Source: Agrobacterium arsenijevicii (GTDB lineage Bacteria; Pseudomonadota; Alphaproteobacteria; Rhizobiales; Rhizobiaceae). From it: DNA of 54,426 bases. Location: assembly GCA_000949895.1 (NCBI GenBank), contig JWIT01000023.1:1-54426 (forward strand), in the 5' to 3' direction. Under the pieces are notes generated by a model, which did not search any database, had not been told where the DNA came from, and saw only the letters and a list, made by a program, of their open reading frames with translations. Positions 48,154 through 54,426 of the stretch are shown here, in pieces; positions within the stretch are counted from its first letter, which is position 1; each line of letters starts with the position of its first letter. The translations under genes and the position numbers were made by a program.

Positions 48154-49623
48154 ATGAACGACGCGATCAGCTTCATCCTGAACAGCGAAACGATTTCGCT
48201 GAAGGAATTCGGACCGACAGACACGCTTCTCGATTATCTCCGCCTGAAAAGACGGCTGACCGGGACGAAGGAAGGCTGCGCCGAAGGCGACTGCGGCGCC
48301 TGCACGGTACTGGTCGGGCGGCTTGTCGATGGCTCGCTGCGTTATGAAAGCGTCAACGCCTGCATCCGCTTTTTAGGCTCGCTGCACGCCACCCATATCG
48401 TGACGGTAGAACATCTGGCTGGCCGCGATGGCACGCTCCACCCCGTGCAGCAGGCGATGGTGGATTTCCACGGTTCGCAATGCGGTTTCTGCACGCCGGG
48501 CTTCATCATGTCGCTTTACGGCCTCTGGCTTACCAGCGAAAACCCCACCCGCGCCGATATCGAAAAGGCACTGCAAGGCAATCTCTGTCGATGCACGGGT
48601 TACGAGCCGATCGTGCGGGCCGCCGAAAAGATCGCCGCTGCCCGCCCGAGCGCGCTGTTCGACCCGCTGCAACGCGACCGCACCGATATCATGGCAAGGC
48701 TCTGGGCCATCCGCGCCAACGAGACGATCGTGGTGACGCGCGGCGAGGACAGAACCATCATTCCGGCGACACTCGCTGATCTGACCGAAATTTACGCAAC
48801 CGAACCCAAGGCGACCATCGTCGCCGGCTCCACCGATGTCGGTCTTTGGGTAACGAAGCAGATGCGGGCGCTGAACCCGGTCATCTTCATCAACAATCTC
48901 GGGGATTTGCAGGGCATTATCGTGGACGAGGAAGGTGTCACGCTCGGCGCCGGCGTCACCTACAGCCAGGCCTTCAAGACCATCGCGCAGCATTTTCCGC
49001 CGCTTGCCCGGTTGTTCGACCGCCTCGGCGGCGAGCAGGTGCGCAACATGGGAACCATCGGTGGCAACATCGCCAATGGCTCGCCCATCGGCGATACACC
49101 CCCGGCGCTGATCGCGCTTGGCGCAACGCTCACCTTGCGCTCCTCCTCCGGCAGCCGCACCGTGCCGCTGGAAAGCTACTTCATCGACTATGGCAAACAG
49201 GACCGGCTGAGCGGCGAATTCGTCGAGAAACTCTTCATCCCGTTCCAGAGGCCTGAAAGCCATTATGCCGTCTACAAGATTTCCAAGCGGCGCGACGAGG
49301 ATATTTCCGCGCTCTGCGCCGCCTTCAATCTGACGCTCGACGCCGACGGCACCGTCGAAGATATCCGCATCGCCTTTGGCGGTATGGCCGGCACGCCGAA
49401 ACGCGCCGCGCATCTTGAGGCGGCACTTCTCGGCAAGCCCTGGTCTCAGGAAACGATCGATGCGGCGCGCGATGCGCTGGACGATGATTTCACCCCGCTG
49501 ACGGACTGGCGCGCCACCGCCGAATACCGGCAACTGACGGCCAAGAACCTGCTCACGCGGTTCTTCCTCGAGACTTCTGGCGAAAAGCAGGAACTTGCAC
49601 GCTTCACTCTGGAGGAGGCTTGA
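48154..49623 (+). CDS. xdhA: Xanthine dehydrogenase small (FeS/FAD) subunit
   Basis: A 489-residue subunit carrying the two [2Fe-2S] clusters and FAD. First cluster: GCAEGDCGACTVLVG and the later SVNACIRFL. Second cluster: GSQCGFCTPGFIMSLY plus GNLCRCTGY. The FAD-binding part is TIVAGSTDVGLWV, then EQVRNMGTIGGNIANGSPIGD. The C-terminal CO dehydrogenase-type flavin domain ends near residue 480. ATG at 48154 is near AGGGCATTGC without strong Shine-Dalgarno. It is first gene of xdhABC, stop codon three bases from xdhB. Electrons from XdhB go through it to NAD. Confidence 0.95.
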   Translation: MNDAISFILNSETISLKEFGPTDTLLDYLRLKRRLTGTKEGCAEGDCGACTVLVGRLVDGSLRYESVNACIRFLGSLHATHIVTVEHLAGRDGTLHPVQQAMVDFHGSQCGFCTPGFIMSLYGLWLTSENPTRADIEKALQGNLCRCTGYEPIVRAAEKIAAARPSALFDPLQRDRTDIMARLWAIRANETIVVTRGEDRTIIPATLADLTEIYATEPKATIVAGSTDVGLWVTKQMRALNPVIFINNLGDLQGIIVDEEGVTLGAGVTYSQAFKTIAQHFPPLARLFDRLGGEQVRNMGTIGGNIANGSPIGDTPPALIALGATLTLRSSSGSRTVPLESYFIDYGKQDRLSGEFVEKLFIPFQRPESHYAVYKISKRRDEDISALCAAFNLTLDADGTVEDIRIAFGGMAGTPKRAAHLEAALLGKPWSQETIDAARDALDDDFTPLTDWRATAEYRQLTAKNLLTRFFLETSGEKQELARFTLEEA

Positions 49624-49626
49624 ACC

Positions 49627-51966
49627 ATGGACACGACAAGCTTCGACAAGACCAAAACCGAAATCGACGGCCCGATGCATGCGTCGCTCCGGCACGATTC
49701 CGCCCATAAGCATGTAACCGGCAGCGCCGAATATATCGACGATATCCCCGAACCTGCCGGCTTGATCCACGGCGCGCTCGGCCTTTCCGACCGGGCGCAT
49801 GCCGAAATCGTCTCGATGGACCTTTCCGAAGTGGAAGCCACATCAGGCGTGCTCTGGGTGATGGTTGGCAAAGACGTGCCCGGCGAAAACGATGTTTCCT
49901 CCGGAGGGCGTCACGATGAACCGCTGCTTGCGGAAACCAGGGTGGAATTCCACGGTCAGCCGATCTTCGCAGTGTTTGCCGAGACCCGCGATATTGCCAG
50001 AAAGGCCGCGCGCAAGGCGAAGATCACCTACAAGGACCTGCCGCATTTCACCGATATCGATACCGCGATTGAAAATGGCGGCGCGCTGGTTGTCGACCCG
50101 ATGACGCTGAAGCGCGGCGACGCCAAGCTGGAAATGGATGTCGCGCCCCGCCGCCTCACCGGCACGATGCGCATCGGCGGGCAGGAGCATTTCTATCTTG
50201 AAAGCCACGTCGCCATGGCTGTGCCGGGTGAGGATGACGAGGTGACCGTGTGGAGTTCCACCCAGCATCCGAGCGAAATCCAGCACATCGTCAGCCATAT
50301 TCTTCAGGTGCCCTCCAATGCCGTCACGGTGCAGGTGCGTCGCATGGGTGGCGGTTTCGGCGGCAAGGAAACGCAGGGCAACCAGTTCGCCGCCCTCTGC
50401 GCCATCGCCGCCAAGAAATTGAACAGGGCCGTGAAAATCCGCCCCGACCGCGACGAGGACATGACGGCCACCGGCAAGCGCCACGATTTCCGTGTCGACT
50501 ACGAGCTTGGCTTCGATGAGGAAGGCCGTATCCACGCCGTCGACGCCACCTATGCGGCGCGCTGCGGTTTTTCCTCCGATCTTTCCGGCCCGGTGACCGA
50601 CCGCGCGCTGTTTCACGCCGATTCCAGCTATTTCTATCCGCATGTGCATCTGACCTCCCGGCCGCTGAAAACCCACACCGTCTCCAACACCGCCTTTCGC
50701 GGTTTCGGCGGCCCGCAGGGCATGCTCGGGGCTGAACGTTTCATCGAGGAAATCGCCTATGCCGTCGGCAAAGACCCGCTCGATATCCGCAAGCTGAATT
50801 TCTACGGAGAGACCGGCTCGGAGCGCACCACAACCCCCTATCATCAGGAGGTCGAGGACAACGTCATCGCCCGCATCGTCGAGGAACTGGAAACCTCGAG
50901 CGATTACCGCGCGCGCCGGCAGGAGATTATCGAATTCAACAAGACCAGCCCGATCATCCGCAAGGGCATAGCGCTGACGCCGGTAAAATTCGGCATCTCT
51001 TTCACCCTGACCGCCTTCAATCAGGCGGGCGCGCTGGTGCATATCTATAATGACGGCTCTATCCACCTGAACCATGGTGGCACGGAAATGGGCCAGGGCC
51101 TTTACACCAAGGTAGCGCAGGTGGTGGCCAATGCCTTCCAGGTGGATATCGGCCGAGTGAAAATCACCGCCACGACCACGGGCAAGGTGCCGAACACCTC
51201 GGCCACCGCCGCCTCATCCGGCACTGACCTCAACGGCATGGCAGCCTATGACGCCGCCCGCCAGATCCGCGAACGGCTGGTCAAATTCGCTGCTGAAAAC
51301 TGGAATGTGCCGGAAGAAGAGGTCGTCTTCCTGCCGAACCGGGTGCGCATCGGGCTTGAAGAAATCGCCTTCAACGACTTCATCAAAAAAGCCTATTTCG
51401 CCCGCGTGCAGCTCTCGGCCGCCGGTTTTTACAAGACGCCGAAAATCCACTGGGACCGCGCCGCCGGTCGCGGCACGCCGTTTTATTATTTCGCCTATGG
51501 CGCGGCCTGCTCGGAAGTGTCGATCGATACGCTGACCGGCGAATATTTGATGGAACGCACCGATATCCTCCACGATGTCGGCAAGTCGCTGAACCCGGCC
51601 ATCGATATCGGCCAGGTGGAAGGCGCCTTCGTGCAGGGCATGGGCTGGCTGACGACGGAGGAATTGTGGTGGGACGGCAAGGGGCGGCTGCGCACCCACG
51701 CGCCCTCCACCTACAAGATCCCGCTTGCCTCAGACCGGCCGAAAATCTTCAACGTGCAACTGGCGGAATGGTCGGAAAATGCCGAGCCCACCATCGGTCG
51801 CTCCAAGGCCGTGGGCGAACCGCCCTTCATGCTGGCGATTTCGGTTCTCGAAGCGCTCTCCATGGCCGTCGCCTCCGTCGCTGACTACAAGGTCTGCCCG
51901 CGGCTTGACGCGCCGGCAACGCCCGAGCGGGTTCTGATGGCGGTGGAACGGTTAAAGAAGGTGTGA
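49627..51966 (+). CDS. xdhB: Xanthine dehydrogenase large (molybdopterin) subunit
   Basis: A 779-residue molybdopterin subunit, oxidising hypoxanthine and xanthine to urate. Conserved elements in order: GSAEYIDDIPEP (N-terminal), MRIGGQEHFYLESHVAM, VRRMGGGFGGKETQGNQFA (cofactor contact), FRGFGGPQGM, NHGGTEMGQGLYTK, SGTDLNGMAAYDAA and KAVGEPPFMLAISV, where Glu is the base that attacks the substrate. All are intact. The start follows GGAGGCTTGAACC. No moaeA-type cofactor genes are present here; cofactor insertion needs XdhC. It is translated from the same mRNA as xdhA and xdhC. Confidence 0.96.
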   Translation: MDTTSFDKTKTEIDGPMHASLRHDSAHKHVTGSAEYIDDIPEPAGLIHGALGLSDRAHAEIVSMDLSEVEATSGVLWVMVGKDVPGENDVSSGGRHDEPLLAETRVEFHGQPIFAVFAETRDIARKAARKAKITYKDLPHFTDIDTAIENGGALVVDPMTLKRGDAKLEMDVAPRRLTGTMRIGGQEHFYLESHVAMAVPGEDDEVTVWSSTQHPSEIQHIVSHILQVPSNAVTVQVRRMGGGFGGKETQGNQFAALCAIAAKKLNRAVKIRPDRDEDMTATGKRHDFRVDYELGFDEEGRIHAVDATYAARCGFSSDLSGPVTDRALFHADSSYFYPHVHLTSRPLKTHTVSNTAFRGFGGPQGMLGAERFIEEIAYAVGKDPLDIRKLNFYGETGSERTTTPYHQEVEDNVIARIVEELETSSDYRARRQEIIEFNKTSPIIRKGIALTPVKFGISFTLTAFNQAGALVHIYNDGSIHLNHGGTEMGQGLYTKVAQVVANAFQVDIGRVKITATTTGKVPNTSATAASSGTDLNGMAAYDAARQIRERLVKFAAENWNVPEEEVVFLPNRVRIGLEEIAFNDFIKKAYFARVQLSAAGFYKTPKIHWDRAAGRGTPFYYFAYGAACSEVSIDTLTGEYLMERTDILHDVGKSLNPAIDIGQVEGAFVQGMGWLTTEELWWDGKGRLRTHAPSTYKIPLASDRPKIFNVQLAEWSENAEPTIGRSKAVGEPPFMLAISVLEALSMAVASVADYKVCPRLDAPATPERVLMAVERLKKV

Positions 51967-51976
51967 GGGGAGACAC

Positions 51977-52825
51977 ATGACCTCCCTCTCCAGCTTCCTC
52001 GCGCAATACCCCGCTGCGATCCTCGTGGAAATCGAGTCCGTCAAAGGCTCATCGCCGCGCGAGGCCGGAACCTTCATGCTGGTTTCGCAGGAGGCACTGT
52101 GGGAAACCATCGGCGGCGGGCAGTTCGAATATATGGCGATAGACCACGCCCGCGCGATGCTGAGGAGCGGTGCCGCCGAAGATCGCATGGATATTCCGCT
52201 CGGACCGGAAATCGGCCAATGCTGCGGCGGGCGCACCCTGCTCCGGTTCCGGCTGATAACGGCGGAAATCGCGGCAGCGCTCGAGGCAAGGCTGAAGGGT
52301 GAAGCCGAACAACAGCCGGCCATCTTCATTTTCGGGGCGGGTCATGTCGGCAAGGCGCTGGCGCAGGCTCTGTCGCTCCTACCTTTGACCCTGACTGTTG
52401 TGGAAACCCGTGAAAACGAGCTGCACGGTCTTCCGCAGGAGGTCACATCCCTGCTGACCCCCATGCCGGAGGCGCTCGTTACGAGAATTCCGGCGAACGG
52501 TGCTGCGATCATTGTCACCCACGATCACGCGCTTGATTTCCTCATCGCCAGGGAAGCGCTTGCCCGCGACGATCTCGCCTATGTCGGCATGATTGGCTCC
52601 AAGACCAAACGCGCCACCTTCGCCCATTGGCTGGAGCGGGAGGGAGAACCCCCTTCCCGCCTTAAAAAACTCGTCCTGCCCATCGGTGGCAATGGCGTCA
52701 GGGACAAGCGGCCTGCAATCATAGCGGCCCTTGTGGCAGCCGAGTTACTGCAAGCATTTTCCGCTGCCGAAACCCGTCGCAACGAAAATCAACGCGGCCA
52801 TCCTCAAGACCAAGATCACGCCTGA
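51977..52825 (+). CDS. xdhC: Xanthine dehydrogenase accessory protein XdhC
   Basis: A 282-residue maturation factor that inserts the sulfurated molybdenum cofactor into XdhB. The N-terminal XdhC/CoxI domain shows AAILVEIESVKGSSPREAGTFMLV and GGGQFEYMAIDHARAML with IGQCCGGRTLL (Cys pair). The C-terminal Rossmann domain is IFIFGAGHVGKALAQAL and includes YVGMIGSKTKRATF and LPIGGNGVRDKRPAIIAALVAAELL. GGGGAG precedes the ATG by five bases. It is third and last of xdhABC. Its end overlaps a small gene-like frame on the other strand (52719-52946). Confidence 0.94.
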   Translation: MTSLSSFLAQYPAAILVEIESVKGSSPREAGTFMLVSQEALWETIGGGQFEYMAIDHARAMLRSGAAEDRMDIPLGPEIGQCCGGRTLLRFRLITAEIAAALEARLKGEAEQQPAIFIFGAGHVGKALAQALSLLPLTLTVVETRENELHGLPQEVTSLLTPMPEALVTRIPANGAAIIVTHDHALDFLIAREALARDDLAYVGMIGSKTKRATFAHWLEREGEPPSRLKKLVLPIGGNGVRDKRPAIIAALVAAELLQAFSAAETRRNENQRGHPQDQDHA

Positions 52826-52946
52826 GCCCATCCGGCAGGCTTTCATCCGCCAGATTGTCTGGTGCCAGGCTTTCAAGGGTAAACCGTTCCGCTGTCCGCA
52901 GACCCGCACGCAGGCGGGACCACGCGCGCAAGAGTGCTGTGCGCAT
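52719..52946 (-). CDS. Small basic protein, possibly DUF1127-like
   Basis: A 75-residue frame with a good GGAG-N6-ATG start. Its first 50 residues (MRTALLRAWSRLRAGLRT, then LAPDNLADESLPDGLRRDLGLEDGR) are helical, Arg-rich and end in a D-L-G-L-x-D motif like that of DUF1127/YjiS small proteins (R-x-L-x-D-I-G-L). Such genes often stand next to a GcvA/VtlR-type LysR regulator in rhizobia, as here. Against it: its last 35 codons overlap the end of xdhC. It is likely but not certain to be real. Confidence 0.45.
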   Translation of the reverse strand: MRTALLRAWSRLRAGLRTAERFTLESLAPDNLADESLPDGLRRDLGLEDGRVDFRCDGFRQRKMLAVTRLPQGPL

Positions 52947-52976
52947 GTTCGTCTCCATTTAAAAAAATGTCAGAAG

Positions 52977-52994
52977 CTCAGTTGATGAATTGAG
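52977..52994. promoter_or_regulatory. Dyad in the small gene/lysR divergent region
   Basis: CTCAGTTGATGAATTGAG: an interrupted palindrome (CTCAGT-N6-ATTGAG, 5 of 6 pairs) between the small minus-strand gene and the LysR-type gene. This has the size and T-N11-A form expected for a LysR-family operator. Confidence 0.45.
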
Positions 52995-53064
52995 TTAAAA
53001 ATGCTCTGTTTTCCGGATAAAAACCAATGAAACCTTTGGCAGTTGACATAAAGAGAACTTATCC

Positions 53065-53970
53065 ATGAAAATGTCCCGCCAGTTCCCCCTGAACGCCCTG
53101 CGCGTGTTCGAAGCCGCCGCCCGACATCTCAGCTTCACCAAGGCCGGTGAGGAACTGGGCATGACGCAGACGGCGGTCAGCTATCAGGTGAAACTGCTGG
53201 AGGAGAATGTTGGCGAGCCGCTCTTCATCAGAAAGACGCGGCAGGTTGTGCTGACCGAGGCCGGGCAGAAACTGGCGCCGAAGGTTGCGGAAGCCTTCAA
53301 CACTTTACGAGAGGCCGTCGATAATGTGCGCGACACCTCCGACACGACGCTCACCATTCACTCCACCGCCACTTTCGCATCGCGCTGGCTTTCGCGGCAT
53401 CTGGGTGCTTTCCAGCTGGAACATCCCTCCATCGCCGTGCGGCTCGATACATCAAGCGCATTGATCGATTTCGCACAATCAGACTGCGATGTCGCCATCC
53501 GCTGGAGCAGCGACGATGGCAAAGGGCTGGTCTATCATCGACTGCTGCGGGGCGTTTATACGCCAATGCTGCATCCGAACCTTGCCGAAACCATCGGCGG
53601 ATTAAAAAAGCCGGAGGATCTTCTGCGCCTGCGCATCATCGATCCCGGCGACATCTGGTGGAGCCAATGGTTCCGGGAAGTCGGCGTCGAAAATCCGGGC
53701 CTCGACCGTTATCCGCGCAGCCGTCTCAACGTGCAGGCCTTTGAAGCTGCAGCGGCCATCGCCAACCAGGGGGTGGCCATGCTCACCCCGGAACTCTATG
53801 CGGACGAGATTGCACTCGGCCGGCTTTATCAGCCCTTCGAGCACCTCAGCAGCGAAGGAAAACACTATTGGCTGGTTTATCCTGAAAACCGCAGGAACAT
53901 TCGCAAGATAAGGCTGTTTCGCGACTGGATATTGAAGCGGATCGAAGAAAACTGGCCGCAAACGTCTTAA
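53065..53970 (+). CDS. LysR-family transcriptional regulator (GcvA-like)
   Basis: A 301-residue LysR regulator. N-terminal winged helix-turn-helix: LNALRVFEAAARHLSFTKAGEELGMTQTAVSYQVKLLEENVGEPLFIR (residues about 9-56), of the GcvA subgroup. The effector domain begins TTLTIHSTATFASRWLSRHLGAFQ and contains DVAIRWSSDDGKGLVYHRLLRG. It is not adjacent to gcv genes, so the name refers to type only. The divergent small gene and an intergenic dyad are its likely direct target. An in-frame ATG at 53071 is also possible; the stop overlaps the next convergent gene's end. Confidence 0.9.
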   Translation: MKMSRQFPLNALRVFEAAARHLSFTKAGEELGMTQTAVSYQVKLLEENVGEPLFIRKTRQVVLTEAGQKLAPKVAEAFNTLREAVDNVRDTSDTTLTIHSTATFASRWLSRHLGAFQLEHPSIAVRLDTSSALIDFAQSDCDVAIRWSSDDGKGLVYHRLLRGVYTPMLHPNLAETIGGLKKPEDLLRLRIIDPGDIWWSQWFREVGVENPGLDRYPRSRLNVQAFEAAAAIANQGVAMLTPELYADEIALGRLYQPFEHLSSEGKHYWLVYPENRRNIRKIRLFRDWILKRIEENWPQTS

Positions 53971-54305
53971 TACCCCATGTCCGGTGCATAAAAACAGCGC
54001 GGCGTGTCCTCGTCCGGGAACAGGCAGAGATGATATTCGCCATCCTCGGACCGTCTTGCCTCGCGCTGCGACCAGCTGAAGACATGGCGCCGCGTCACCA
54101 GCCGATGATCGCCGGGTGCAAGCGAGACCTCGTAACCGTCCTGCGTGATACGAACGCTTCGCGTGGGAATCATCTGGCAATCGCCGGTTTCGGCGTCGCC
54201 ATTGCAGCAATAGCTTTCATATTTGAACCCCTTGTGGGATTCATGGGCAAGCGCCGTGGCGGTGAATGCCAGCAGCAGGAAAAGGACCGTCAGAACAAGG
54301 CGCAT
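53967..54305 (-). CDS. Small secreted cysteine-containing protein, unknown function
   Basis: A 112-residue exported protein. Signal peptide MRLVLTVLFLLLAFTATALA, mature start HESHKGFKYESYCCNGDAETGDC. Five cysteines (C-C, C, C, C) suggest disulfides or a metal site in the periplasm. The C-terminal part (SWSQREARRSEDGEYHLCLFPDEDTPRCFYAPD) is conserved-looking. I do not recognise the family. ATG at 54305 is chosen because GGAG lies nine bases upstream; two further Met codons upstream (54311, 54359) would extend it. It is convergent with the LysR gene, overlapping by a few bases at the ends. Confidence 0.65.
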   Translation of the reverse strand: MRLVLTVLFLLLAFTATALAHESHKGFKYESYCCNGDAETGDCQMIPTRSVRITQDGYEVSLAPGDHRLVTRRHVFSWSQREARRSEDGEYHLCLFPDEDTPRCFYAPDMGY

Positions 54306-54426
54306 CGGCATGGTCTCCGTTGAAAACAACGGCGGCTGCCGGAAGGTCATTGCGTCCACTTATTCAGAATACAAACATCAACGCGCACCCGGACGCAACG
54401 GTACCGGGAACTGCTACACCCGCCCC

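Noticed and set aside
49843..51075. Minus-strand open frame of 410 codons opposite xdhB
   Set aside because: Shadow of a well-recognised molybdopterin subunit; no domain.
1..54426. CRISPR array, tRNA/rRNA, insertion sequence or prophage
   Set aside because: I looked for direct repeats with spacers, clover-leaf genes, transposase motifs and phage genes and saw none.

Overview
This window reads as chromosomal DNA of an Agrobacterium/Rhizobium-type alphaproteobacterium. The basis is the set of protein families: a fused TrpE-TrpG behind a short WWW leader peptide, the ChoXWV choline importer, a BacA/SbmA peptide transporter, a NolR-like ArsR regulator, type-2 LeuA, single-operon XdhABC, and DUF2333, DUF2076 and NnrU proteins. 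Promoter motifs typical of the group (RirA-type iron boxes, a PhoB box, a sigma-F-type ECF motif) agree. No phage, insertion sequence, CRISPR array, tRNA or rRNA was recognised; this looks like core chromosome with small accessory pockets (BrnTA, an orphan gene in AT-rich DNA, a mosaic repeat).

Layout, left to right. 1-3.7 kb: leuA with a leaderless leader-peptide attenuator, the BrnTA toxin-antitoxin pair and benE. 4-9.2 kb: a secreted phytase-like esterase, an ECF sigma/anti-sigma (NrsF) pair divergent from a Met-rich MXKDX protein, a ClpP, HupE and a DUF2076 protein. 9.2-14.3 kb: queF behind a cation-efflux gene, a glyoxalase-fold protein, a branched-chain amino-acid binding protein, a DUF3095 protein with cyclase-like motifs, and a NolR-like regulator. 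14.3-22.2 kb: choXWV, thymidine kinase, pseudoazurin, DUF2333, a LuxR-type regulator without a synthase, and a UPF0114 membrane protein. 22.2-28.2 kb: a TonB-dependent receptor under two RirA-type boxes, an extensin-like protein, trpL and trpE(G). 28.3-38.3 kb: an HD-GYP phosphodiesterase, adenine deaminase, an orphan gene, an alpha-glucosidase/AAC(6')-like pair divergent from a KDG-kinase-like gene, a GT4 glycosyltransferase behind a Pho box, two small proteins and an inverted REP-like pair. 38.3-54.4 kb: der, a YfgM-like TPR protein and nnrU; a polysaccharide deacetylase; bacA; an MFS transporter; map; a luciferase-like oxidoreductase; bdhA; xdhABC; a small gene divergent from a LysR regulator; and a small secreted protein.

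Functional threads. Two amino-acid pathways (Leu, Trp) appear to be controlled by the same device, a leader peptide whose start codon sits about 7 bases after the -10 box, so the mRNA is probably leaderless. Adenine deaminase and XdhABC together would take adenine to hypoxanthine, xanthine and urate. Environmental inputs visible in promoters are iron (RirA), phosphate (PhoB), an envelope or metal-type stress (ECF/NrsF) and possibly low oxygen or NO (pseudoazurin). I see no large unknown multi-gene system. The strongest leads are regulatory: the leuA leader, the self-controlled ECF-NrsF-MXKDX module, and the Pho box in front of a lipid-type glycosyltransferase.
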